NCBI GenBank assembly: GCA_033964015.1
Contig: CM066919.1
Coordinates: 22,351,421 to 22,415,420 of the forward strand
DNA from: Scolanthus callimorphus
Lineage: Eukaryota; Cnidaria; Anthozoa; Actiniaria; Edwardsiidae
Direction: 5' to 3'
Length of the DNA stretch: 64,000 nt
The notes under the pieces are model-generated. The model worked only from the letters and a program-made list of their open reading frames with translations, made no database searches and was not told where the DNA came from. The position numbers and the translations under genes were made by a program. Below, piece after piece: positions 36,401 through 43,879 of the stretch (positions within the stretch are counted from its first letter, which is position 1; the number at the start of each line of letters is the position of its first letter).

Positions 36401-39400
36401 TAACCAAGAGCCTTTGCGGACTCTTAGCCAATTAGAGCACCCCATAAACAATGGATCAATATGAAAACAAAAGAAAACGGGTCGCAAAGGCTCCTGGTTG
36501 GCGATGGGACTTTAAACATGGACTTGACTTGAGATTCTGGGGAAACACAACTGACGGTTTCCCTCAGGAGCAGTCATTAAGTGTATACTATTCCAGTAAT
36601 TGACTTTAAAAGATGCTTCAAAGGGTATTAAGAGCATGCTCGAGGATCCAGCCCCTCCTTGCAGTGCTGTCCAAAGGGCTGGATCCTCGCTCATGTATAG
36701 AGAGGGATACATTGTTGGTACTAATGGAACATCTATTTTCTTTTCATTTCCCTTATCTTTTAAGGTTAGGGCCTATGGTAGTTCATTGGTGCATGAGGTT
36801 TGAAGCAAAACACAGGCACTTCAAACAGCTGGCAACTACACTTGGGAATTTCACCAACCTATCATGGACACTTGCAGAGCGTCATCAGAGCAGGCAGTGT
36901 TATGTCATGCAAAATATTCACAAGCCAATAGAGTGTGGTCCAGGTAACTGAATAAAATAGCTTATTTCCACTTTAAAAATGCCAAAAAATGATTCTCGTT
37001 GCATTATTTTTAAATTTAGTTTCCTGGGAGAAACAACACCTGCAGATTACCACCTCCAAAATATATATATATTATTTACAGTCTGGTAGGTCCTAAGCTG
37101 GTAAATAATATATTTATTTTTTCCTAAGGAAAATGAAACAGGGAGCGAGCAAATCAGAGCATGCAATTTCATGAATACCAGACCACAAAAACAAATTATT
37201 GTTATGAAAGATTGATTTGAAACATCCAAACATTTACCAATTACTTTGATCTAATTGCAGGAAAACAGAAAGAAGCTAACACAACTGAGTACTATAATCT
37301 ACTTCACACTCAAGATCCCCAGATCGATCAACTGTCAGTTGTGCATGAGTAAGTAGAACCATGCTAGTGTGCATATTAAAGACAAACACAGAACACAATG
37401 TTGTCACTGGGCTCTTCCTCTTTTATTGGTGACCCCCACCCCTAATTTTTAGGTTATACCCCTGTGGAAATTAGTAAAAATTGCTCAACCCCTATGGGAA
37501 TTCATGGCAATTTTGTATGCCCTTTGGAAATCCATGGACATTTTATACCCGTGGAAAATACCTCTATCGATTCAAAATCAATGGAAATCCAGTGTCCAAA
37601 TTCAAAGACCCTATGGAAATTCAAGGTCCAACTTCAAAGGCCCTAAGGATATCCGGGGTCAAATTGAGAGACCCTATGGAAACCAGGATCCAAATTCAAA
37701 GTCCCTTTGGAAATCCAGGGTCTTCAAAAGGGGGTTCATATTTCAAATTTAATTTTTTAACTTGCCACCCATTTCTCACAAGACCAGAAAGTGATTTTCA
37801 GTATTCTGATAATGATCCATGACCTTAAGTCAGCAAAGCAGGGCCAAATGTGCACTTGTTAGCCAATGCCAAAATAACAGTTGTTTTTGTTTCTCTTTTC
37901 TTTTCAGGCCATCCTGGGTGTCTTTGTTTGGAACAAAATACAAAACCGGGGCAGTGGTTCACTCTGGTTTTTTTCATCTTCTACCAGAATTTTCAGAAAT
38001 ACACCGCATAGTCATTGTTAATGGTGACCTGAACAGACTGTTTTTTATACTTCATAAGCTAGATACTATGGGGCTTGAGGAACATTACCATTCTTACAAA
38101 GTCAGGAAACCTTATGTTAATGTTACAAGTATCTGCACTCAGAGTGAGCTTCCCTCATTTTTGCCCCTACATATTTCTAGGCCTGTGGGCTCTTATGGCT
38201 CATATGTAAATGTAAAGTATAATGTAGATTTATTTAATTTGCGTTGATATTATATACAATTGGTTTGCACAATGTGCATTGAATCCTCACTCTTGTTGTA
38301 AAACAATTTGAAATGTGTATATATGAAGAGTATATGAATAAGCAAAAAGTTTATGGTAAAGCGTGTCCAGAACAAAACCAAAATGACTCATTTTGTATCA
38401 AAACTACACTTCCCATTAGTTATTTTGACCCCAGGAAGAGTCGAAATGACTCTTGGAGGTGTCAAAAGGACTCTTTGAGGGGTCAAAATGACATTTTATT
38501 GTAGTCGAAATGATTCTTCAAAGGGTCAAAAAAAGTGGCACTGCATTTTTTTATCTGTTTCAGCCTCTTTTTTTCTGTTATCTATAACTGTTATTTAAAA
38601 TTGCCTTATTTAAGGTGCAAGATTTTCCTACAGGGTGAAAGACAAGAAAAGTTTTTTCTGAAGGTTTAACTGAGGAAATACCTTATCAAAACAGGTTCTA
38701 CAGTGGGTTTTCCGAGGGAGAAGGGCAAAAATATCAGAGGCTTGCCTAAAACACTTGTCCAAAGAGAAGGCCGGTAAAAGAGTCAATATGACTCTTTTTG
38801 TATCAACTAGCTATTTGAAGAGTCAAAAGGACTCTTTTCATGTGTCATTTTGACTCTCTTAGGAGGGTCAAATTGGATATTGTAGTCAAAATGACTCTTT
38901 TAAGGGTCAAAACGACTTATTGGGTCAAAGGGTTAAAACGACTCCTTGGGGTCAAAACGACCCTTTTCAATTTACAGTGTGCAGTCATTTGAAATTTGCT
39001 CAGACATTTTGACGAACTACCGTCCAATGCTTCGTCATTCAGTTATGAAGATACACAGGGGCGTAGCCAGGGGGGGGGGGGGGGGGTTCCAGGGGTTCCG
39101 GAACCCCCCCTCTCCCGCAGCGGAACCCCCCTCGCCTCTGTTCTGGACCGACTTATTACTAAAATTCGGTAAATATTTAATAGACAACAAATAAAAGCTC
39201 CAATAAAATGTAGCAAATTTCTTCAAACGCTAGTTTTTTTCCCGAGATCAATATTTTTGGCTGGGTTTCCTGTGGCGAGAACGCAAAAAACGTCCGATTT
39301 ATGTGGAGTTTTTTATTTTTTGAATTTTGGAACCCCCCCTCTCATAAGTGCTGGCTACGCCCCTGATACACTGACCTTCTTACCACTTTCAACACAGCAG

Positions 39401-39687
39401 GCCCAGGCGGTACACCCATGGTTATAGGTGGAGGACAGCAGCCTATAATAATGACCCAGCAAGGCTACCCCGGTCAAGCTATACCCATGCAACAAATGGT
39501 ACCGCAGCAGATGGCACCACAACAGATGGCACCACCAGCTTACACCCCGCAGGCCACAGGCTACGTACCAGGGCAGTACCCCATGGCAGATCAAGCAGCA
39601 GCCCTTCCTCCCAAGGCAGCACCCCCACCTTCTTCAGAAGGAGGGGGTCCCGCACCTGATGGTGGAAACGACAGCTCAAAGCTGTAG
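14939..39687 (+). CDS. Tetraspan membrane protein with Pro/Gln-rich tail (gene D)
   Basis: Six exons: 14939-15091, 16495-16551 or nearby, 18091-18262, 23782-23915, 25565-25649, 39401-39687 (stop), giving about 295 residues. Exon 1 encodes EVEVGKAKATG and TM1, then GYGGKDGNGLW. Exon 2 encodes TM2 (LLLTGILGIITWV). Exon 3 encodes TM3 and the loop TKCELVGGHCECTGED. Exon 4 encodes LEDCSW and TM4. Exons 5-6 encode a cytosolic tail rich in M-x-P-Q-Q with a PPAY (PPxY, WW-domain-binding) motif. Exon 2 does not join in frame: an A4 run at 16534-16537, where gene B has A3, shifts the frame before the GTATGT donor. With three A's it reads VKRNKMV, matching gene B's VKRVKLA. This is a homopolymer error or a real frameshift. 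A 13-kb CACTA transposon occupies the last intron. AATAAA is at 39847-39852. The function is unassigned. Confidence 0.8.
15741..16015. mobile_element. TIR element TACTGCGATTTTCATAA, copy 2
   Basis: Ends TACTGCGATTTTCATAAATC and GAATTATGAAATCACAGTA, with mirrored CTTCCGTCAATCAAA segments. It directly abuts the Harbinger-like MITE that starts at 16017. Confidence 0.6.
16017..16466. mobile_element. Harbinger-like MITE with TAA duplication
   Basis: About 35-bp TIRs (GGGAGCATTCATTATTTATG at the left, its inverse at the right) are flanked by TAA on both sides (16014-16016, 16467-16469). This fits the 3-bp TWA target of PIF/Harbinger elements. It contains a G31 tract at 16303-16333 and ends 28 bp before exon 2 of gene D. 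Confidence 0.72.
17347..17691 (-). pseudogene. LINE reverse-transcriptase 3' fragment
   Basis: The minus-strand frame of 114 codons ends with the typical C-terminal block of non-LTR retrotransposon polyproteins: LPAPKTNYLKRSLQYSGAKL, then WNSLRPELRNAKSLRSFK. Only the tail is present, with no RT catalytic motif, so it is a 5'-truncated dead copy in intron 2 of gene D. Confidence 0.7.
18557..18676. mobile_element. MITE family M3 (AAGGGCCCATCACCAACC), copy 1
   Basis: The left end is AAGGGCCCATCACCAACCAG and the right end AAAGGCTCTCGGTTGGTG. The interior ATGGATCAATTTGAAAACAA segment is shared with the copies at 36385-36516 and 43478-43604. Confidence 0.7.
19048..22845. mobile_element. 3.8-kb TAGTCCAG element with GTA duplication
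   Basis: The left end, TAGTCCAGTCATTCTATGG, is mirrored at the right by CCATAGAATGACTGGACTA. Extended imperfect TIRs of over 100 bp include CACTAATTGCAACAGAAGG and its inverse. GTA flanks both ends (19045-19047, 22846-22848). The longest open frame inside (20743-21192, plus) resembles no known protein, so this looks non-autonomous. It contains a G33 tract at 21443-21475. Terminal bases and 3-bp duplication match the elements at 24510-25544 and 42423-43380. Confidence 0.72.
21443..21475 (+). repeat. G33 mononucleotide tract
   Basis: An uninterrupted run of 33 G. Similar runs: G31 16303-16333, C24 22931-22954, G20 41947-41966, G17 39070-39086, G17 17920-17936, G16 42267-42282, G14 12646-12659. 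Lengths are likely to be imprecise in the assembly. Confidence 0.85.
22846..23400. mobile_element. hAT-like remnant with C24 tract
   Basis: The right side ends ACTAGCTACGCCCCTG, the inverse of the common hAT end CAGGGGCGTAGC. It holds a C24 tract at 22931-22954. No clean partner end was found, so the boundaries are approximate. Confidence 0.4.
23468..23735. mobile_element. MITE family M1, copy 3, next to a splice acceptor
   Basis: The left end, TAGAGCGGTTTTCACATGAC, is mirrored by GGCAGTCATGTGAAAACCACT, where the last bases have decayed. It ends about 46 bp before exon 4 of gene D. Confidence 0.7.
24510..25544. mobile_element. 1.0-kb TAGTCCGG element with TTT duplication
   Basis: Ends TAGTCCGGTCAATTTAGC and GCTAATTTGACCGGACTA, with imperfect inner TIRs of about 190 bp (TTAACCAACTTCCCC arm and its inverse GGGGGAAGTTGGTTAA). 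TTT flanks both ends (24507-24509, 25545-25547). The interior contains a 264-bp tandem duplication. It ends 20 bp before exon 5 of gene D. Confidence 0.75.
24704..25231. repeat. Tandem duplication, period 264 bp
   Basis: The segment starting AAGCGAACAATTCGAATTGA at 24704 repeats at 24968 with no mismatch that I noticed. Both copies end AAATAAATAAACTGTTCA. It lies inside the TAGTCCGG element, so the duplication is younger than the insertion. Confidence 0.85.
25922..25942 (+). repeat. Left terminal inverted repeat of the CACTA element
   Basis: Twenty-one bp, identical in inverse to 38959-38979, beginning CACTG. The preceding TG is the target duplication. Confidence 0.92.
25936..26095. repeat. 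Left subterminal GTC/GAC motif array
   Basis: Repeated short units in both orientations: GGGTCAAAACGACTC, GACTCTTTTGAAAGAGTC, GAGTCAATTTGACCC, GAGTCGTTTTGACCC. In CACTA elements such subterminal repeats are the binding sites for element-encoded protein. Which of the two proteins would bind here is not known. Confidence 0.7.
26713..31272 (-). CDS. SAM-domain accessory protein of the CACTA element
   Basis: Nine exons in matching phase: 31272-31182, 31079-30961, 30312-30079, 29838-29740, 29359-29156, 29032-28676, 28328-28145, 27659-27556, 27018-26713 (stop), giving 565 residues without a break. Residues about 11-65 form a sterile-alpha-motif-like domain (VAEWLREKKI ... EIDGSDFFTLEAW). A Ser/Thr/Pro-rich linker follows (71-180). 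Residues 216-261 carry RYPTGAEIEKVAK and TYPFLKD, typical of the SAMD3-like proteins common in fish and invertebrates. A basic run at 285-291 (KKKKKRK) is a likely nuclear signal. The C-terminal third is helical and conserved-looking but of unknown function. The first ATG with SAM-domain context was taken as start. AATAAA occurs on the minus strand at 26358-26353. It is divergent from the transposase; a role in transposition is inferred from position only. Confidence 0.85.
30409..30574. mobile_element. MITE nested in the SAM-gene intron
   Basis: Arms GGGCCAGTTCCTAGAAAGAG and CTCTTTCTAGGAACCGGCCC, with inner mirrored AGGGATAA motifs. It lies in intron 2 of the SAM-domain gene inside the CACTA element. 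Confidence 0.7.
31273..31601. promoter_or_regulatory. Shared divergent promoter region of the two transposon genes
   Basis: Only 329 bp separate the start codons of the minus-strand SAM gene and the plus-strand transposase gene, so both promoters or their 5' UTRs overlap here. TATAAAAG at 31302-31309 is in the plus orientation and might be a TATA box for the transposase. No comparable motif was found for the other direction. Confidence 0.5.
31602..38247 (+). CDS. CACTA-type transposase with N-terminal C2H2 fingers
   Basis: Nine exons in matching phase: 31602-32270, 33362-33511, 33861-34041, 34691-34998, 35178-35547, 36086-36347, 36765-36943, 37261-37348, 37908-38247 (stop), giving 848 residues without a break. 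Two zinc fingers: C6-C9-H22-H27 and C37-C42-H55-H60. An acidic linker follows (about 75-110). The catalytic core has candidate DDE residues D403 (SGDNLASQELGGF), D494 (GDAMHDVLEG; D490 is the alternative) and E660 (MRFEAKH). A CREC zinc-binding pair (423-426) follows the first Asp, as described for CMC transposases. The protein would bind the element's ends and catalyse cut-and-paste transposition in the nucleus. The start ATG is the first in the exon and precedes finger 1. Residue roles are inferred from family motifs. Confidence 0.88.
32310..32401. mobile_element. Short hairpin element in transposase intron 1
   Basis: CTTAGTCTCCTACGCAGCCC and its inverse GGGCTGCAAGGAGACTAAG enclose a second pair, TTGTGTCGGTCA / GACAGACACAAA. 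It directly abuts the next element. Confidence 0.6.
32400..33000. mobile_element. Composite of inverted MITE family M4 copies
   Basis: ACCCCGTTCACACGAGACCA with repeated CCGGTACAATTCTGG fills 32402-32637. An inverse-oriented partial copy lies at 32899-33000. Between them sits an inverted pair of AACTTACCATTCAGGGTAAA (about 32650) and its inverse (about 32870), with AAATAAATAAAT simple repeats. It lies in transposase intron 1. A single M4 copy occurs at 63590-63769. Confidence 0.65.
34371..34613. repeat. Perfect palindrome, 119-bp arms, 5-nt loop
   Basis: The left arm 34371-34489 (starting AACAGAGTGGAGATAAGG) is, as read, an exact inverse of 34495-34613; the loop is CGAGA. A 13-bp direct repeat, CTATGTGTAACAG, lies at 34363-34375 and again at about 34654-34666, as if the hairpin came with a duplication. 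It lies in intron 3 of the transposase gene. The RNA could fold into a 119-bp perfect duplex. Confidence 0.88.
36385..36516. mobile_element. MITE family M3, copy 2, inside the CACTA element
   Basis: Ends TTTAAAGGCCCATCACTAAC and GTTGGCGATGGGACTTTAAA, with the ATGGATCAATATGAAAACAA core. It lies in transposase intron 6. Confidence 0.75.
37450..37735. repeat. Degenerate CCC(T)ATGGAAATTCA minisatellite
   Basis: Roughly ten units built on CCCTATGGAAATTCA with variable spacers fill intron 8 of the transposase gene. Similar units built on CCCCTGTGGAAATTCCA lie at 61918-62140 and relatives at 47025-47350. Confidence 0.65.
38380..38965. repeat. Right subterminal GTC/GAC motif array
   Basis: Scattered units such as GAGTCGAAATGACTC, GTGTCAAAAGGACTC, GGGTCAAAATGAC and AGAGTCAATATGACTC run from about 38385 to the right TIR. 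The core is shared with the left array, but the array is longer and looser. Confidence 0.7.
38959..38979 (-). repeat. Right terminal inverted repeat of the CACTA element
   Basis: Ends ...CAATTTACAGTG, the exact inverse of 25922-25942 over 21 bp. It is followed by the duplicated TG. Confidence 0.92.
39057..39364. mobile_element. hAT-like MITE with 7-bp GATACAC duplication
   Basis: Ends AGGGGCGTAGCCAG and CTGGCTACGCCCCT. GATACAC lies directly outside both (39050-39056, 39365-39371). It contains a G17 tract and GAACCCCCCCTCTC repeated near both ends. It ends 36 bp before the last exon of gene D, so it lies next to the branch-point/polypyrimidine region. Confidence 0.75.
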
Positions 39688-40530
39688 ATGTATTGTAGGG
39701 CGATTTAGTGCGGCAGAGTGGAAATGAGATTTGGTTTCTTGTTTGATTCGGCTGCAGTTATTTCTAAAAAAATTGAGAAAATATTTGTAACCTTCCTTTG
39801 CATTTACCAAGTTATTACCCAGTGCAAAAAGTTGATAAAAAATATTAATAAAATAATTAATTAAGTATCACCCCTCCTTTAATTTAGGCATATCCTCCAC
39901 ACATTTTACTCACAATTTAAAATTTCGTCTTTAGTTTATGGCTATAAGTATAGCTTATATATTTATAGGTTCCTTGGTGTTACGGAAAGCTTTGTTTTTG
40001 GTGCTCGAGGTCTTTGTACTCTATTCCATTGTCTCGGTCTTTGTTCGTGGTTTTTGTTCTATTGTATTCATGTCTCTGGTGCTCAGTAACGCCAAGAACT
40101 TGCCATATTTACGCAATTAAGAAGTTAGAAACTCGTAGAACCTCATTTCCACTCTGCCTTTTTGCTATGACTCGCAAAAATATTTAATATACTTTTTGAT
40201 ACTTCCATTCCATGATTAGCACCCACGTAGTTTTGCAAACATAAACATCATCGTCATTAACAGCACCAAACGATTGTTTTTTCTTTTGCACAATACTCTC
40301 AAGTAAAGACCGGCGTGGGTTGCAAAAAACTGCAACTCCTCTGGAAAACCTATAAAACAAGCGGCTAGACTATGGACATGATGGAGGCAGCATTTTAGGG
40401 GTAGCGATGGGTAAATCCGAGACTTAAAAAAAATATATATAGATATAGCATTACACCGTAGTTTCAATGCTTTACATTTCAGTGCTTTACATTAACGGAT
40501 AACTCATCCTATAGAACCAGCTTTATAAAC

Positions 40531-40830
40531 ATGAGTGTGTGTTAGTATTGTGAGTTCTGTGACACTGAGGTTGGGCAACTTCCGACGGTCCTCGTGGTTC
40601 TTTAACGTCCCTCTGGTTCCGGTTAGTGTAGTGTATGTGAGAGACGGGGCCTACGGTTTAACGTCCTTATCCGAGAAGACGCGAAGGTCTAACCATTTGC
40701 AGATGTTAGAGCAAAGGCAGCACCTTCTCCTCAATTATTAGAAAAGACCCTGAGTGTTGGCCCGGCCAGGGTTTGAACTCCCAACCTCCCGAACATAAGC
40801 CCGGCGCTCTACCACTGCGCTAACCGGTCG
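40531..40830 (-). mobile_element. SINE-like element with tRNA-like head
   Basis: On the minus strand, 40828-40757 resembles a tRNA 5' region with an A-box-like TTAGCGCAGTGGTAGAGCG and a B-box-like GGGAGTTCAAACCC. The acceptor and anticodon stems do not pair well, so it is not a working tRNA gene. The body contains GTCTTCTCGGATAAGGACGT+TAAACCG, shared with the copy near 3717 and, more diverged, near 56220. Confidence 0.6.
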
Positions 40831-42422
40831 TCAAAATCCGAGTCCGAGCCTTTTCGCTTCGTCTCCCGCGAAAAATTCAAGACGACTGCCATACATTTAC
40901 TGTATTTCTCCCGGGAGAATTGCACGAAATTTCGCCATTTCAAGGCAGTCTCCAATTTTTTTTTAGTCCTGGGGTTACACGTCAGAATAATAAAATAAAA
41001 CTTCGAGACTCCGAGACCGCCGTAGAAAAAATCCGCGAGACTCCGAGACGGCCAAAATTGCGAGAAAAACGAGACTCAGACGTGCGAAAGAAACGCCGAG
41101 ATTCCGAGATTTTGCAATATTTTACCGAGAATTTCGAAATTTTAAGGTACGCATCGCTACCCCTCATTTTGACTGACCTGGCTATTTTTAGAAGCAGTTT
41201 TTTGTTTTCCAAAACCCTTAAAGCGCACAAAAGAATATTTTCATTATGGTCGGATATTGTTGATTCTTTTTGCAACAATGTTGCTCTTTCAATGTTTAGA
41301 GTGGGTTACTTTAAGCAGACTTCTTGCCTTGCCATAACTGACCTAGGTTGAACAATAGAAAACTGTTTCTAAAAATAGCTTGGTCAGTCAAAACGCTGCC
41401 TCAAGAATATATGTAAGATGGCCGGATCTCAGATGGAAACTCAATCTCATGGGCTCATTTGCATCATGCATCAATTACTTCACGAGATATCGGCAGTTTA
41501 AAGTACAGTAAGCAGAAGAGACAGGGAGTTTTTTTTATCATATTTATCTCTTTTTTAGTCTTATGTTTGTAACTGAACATGGAGATAAAATAGATAGGAA
41601 GAGAAAAAGGATAATTAGCGGTTCGGCCTAGACTTTTAACAGTGTGTGAATTATGGATTGTTGTACAGATTCATTTTTTGAAAAATATATTTTCAGAATC
41701 ATGATCATTGTTGCTTGTTGCTTATGAACAAAACTGTTTCCACGGAGCAGAGTCACTTTTGTAGTGTCGCGGCACTGATGCGCACAAGAAAGTTTTTCTG
41801 TTGCTAAATTGTGAGATATCAAGGAAACCCGTCTCAGGCAAGAATGCTGCGAGTAGTCATTCCTCTTATTAAATGACCAGGTGGCTTGACGCATCTCACC
41901 ACTGATAATCATGATAAGACCAGTGGCGGATCCAGGATTTTTTCAAGGGGGGGGGGGGGGGGGGGGTCGCAGCTAGGCTCGAGTCGATTGTGCTAGCATA
42001 ATTTTTGGCATAATTTGTCAAAACGAGCATAATGTTTTGATTTTTTGTCAAAAAGCAATGCTAGCATAATTTGTATTTTGAAGACCGGAAGTGCTAAAAC
42101 CAGGCTCAAATATCCCTTATCGTAATGATAAATTGACTTCAGACATAAAGTAAGCTCTCCAAATAAACGGACGGCGATGTGTAGGGCCTAGTTGGGATAG
42201 TTTTTTGTTTTTTATTTCATTTTTATTTTATTTTATTTTATTTTTTTATTTTTTTATTTTTTTTTTGGGGGGGGGGGGGGGGAACCCCGTCTTGAATGTG
42301 GTTCCCTGTTCTTCTGTGATCACGCGAAAAAAACTTTTTTGAAGGAGAAAGTCTGGTGATAATAAGCCGACTAGTTTCCGACTAGACTTCACATAAGACA
42401 GGTATTTTTTTGACGAGCAACT

Positions 42423-43380
42423 TAGTCCAGTAAATGAATGAGAAAGGTTGGACAAAAATGGTAACAAAGGTTTCTCACCAGGAACATGTTTAGTAGTGTT
42501 CCGTTAGTACACAAGAAAAAGTCCACCCGAATCCTCCAATGGCAACTTCCTTATTTTGAGTTTTGAAAATTCCTCATTGTAGCGCTATTGTTACCGCCAT
42601 TGTTATTCATGAGTTTGCCGGCACTTGAGCCTTCCAAACCAGAAGATATTCTATAGTGTGTATATCAAAATACTTCCATATTCTCTGCCCCAGGGGCCAT
42701 GGTTTGATTCACAGACTTGATTTATAAATCGCTAGCCACGTCAAAAATAAATATCTAGGTTTTGGCATTTAGTTTCGATTTTTTACGCGATTTCACGCTT
42801 TGGCAATATAGACTTCGTACGGGTTTTGAAAATATGAGTTCCGTCAGTTCCGTAAATACCAGAAAATATCTTTTGAAGCAATTTTTATTGCCAAGGAGTT
42901 ACTAAATAAAGTGAAATGATCATTCTTGGAAGTCAGAAACATTCAGAGATTAGCTGGGCGCTACACTTTATAAAATTCATCATTCTCAGAAACAGTGGAA
43001 AAAAGTGCTGCGAGTGAACAACAAAGGTTAAAACAAGCTGCCAAAAAAACTCGGTAATTTTTACTTTTCGCATGATCTCATTTTTGCTGATTTTCTTCCT
43101 GTGATACTAGAGAGTGTCAGGAACAATATTAAGAAGAAAAACAAAAGAAAAACCTTTTGTTTCATTTTGAGCTCTTTTTCGGCCTAAAATGACTGGACTA
43201 TTAGATTTCATGAAAATGAGGAATTTTCAAAACTAAAAAAAAAGAAGTTGCCATGGGAGGATTCGGGTGGACTTTTTTTGTGTGTACTAACGGGCCACTA
43301 GTAAACATGTTCCTGGTGAGAAACCTTTGTTACCATTTTGTCCAACCTTTAGTAAAAATATTTTTTCATTTACTGGACTA
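42423..43380. mobile_element. 1.0-kb TAGTCCAG element with ACT duplication
   Basis: Ends TAGTCCAGTAAATGAATGA and TTCATTTACTGGACTA; imperfect inner TIRs of over 120 bp (AGGTTGGACAAAAATGGTAA and its inverse). ACT lies outside both ends (42420-42422, 43381-43383). There is no coding sequence. Same end type as 19048-22845 and 24510-25544. Confidence 0.75.
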
Positions 43381-43477
43381 ACTCGTCTCAGACGGGAAAG
43401 GCGTCTCTAGTGTGAACTGTTGTGTTGATTCTAAAATTCAAAAGTGTTTGAATTGAATCCCTCCTCTGTTTGACCAC

Positions 43478-43604
43478 AGGACATCACCAACCGGGAGCCT
43501 TTGCGCCCCGTTTTCTTTTGTTTTCAAATTGATCCATTGTTTTTCGGGTGCTCTGATTGGCTAAGCGTCTACAAAGGCTCTCGGTTGGTGATGGGCCTTT
43601 AAAT
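43478..43604. mobile_element. MITE family M3, copy 3
   Basis: CATCACCAACCGGGAGCCTT at the left and CTCGGTTGGTGATGGGCC+TTTAAA at the right, with an inverse-oriented TTTTCAAATTGATCCATTG core. Confidence 0.7.
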
Positions 43605-43879
43605 GGACTGTGTTCACTGTTACCGATAGCTCATTTGCATAGACTTCGTATGAGCTACGAAACTCCATCGCAAACACATGAGCTGCCTCGTCCCTAATAG
43701 GGACCTCGGCCTGGAAAATGTTGACCTCTGCCGGTGAGCAAAAATGATGAATTTGTCGTTACTTATAATTTGTTTTACAACTCTAAAATTGGCTTTTTTG
43801 ATGCCATCTAACATAAAGCGCGCGCAAATGGTTACCGTAAGCTAAGGGCGTCCGAAAAAGGAAAATATTGCCCGCGCTC

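Larger units (their letters stand above)
25922..38979 (+). mobile_element. Complete CACTA-type (CMC/EnSpm) DNA transposon with two divergent genes
   Basis: The left end reads CACTGTAAATTGAAAAGGGT+C and the right end is its exact inverse over 21 bp. TG flanks both sides (25920-25921, 38980-38981), a 2-bp target duplication in line with CACTA elements of animals. Subterminal arrays of short GTC/GAC repeats lie inside both ends. The 13,058-bp interior encodes a SAM-domain protein (26713-31272, minus) and a transposase (31602-38247, plus), each with nine exons and no disabling change. Removing the element leaves a normal last intron of gene D. CACTG ends, duplication, motif arrays and coding content all agree. 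The superfamily assignment rests on family knowledge, not on a database search. Confidence 0.88.

Noticed and set aside
40757..40828. Possible tRNA gene on the minus strand
   Set aside because: A- and B-box-like motifs are present, but acceptor and anticodon stems do not pair and the sequence continues into a SINE body.
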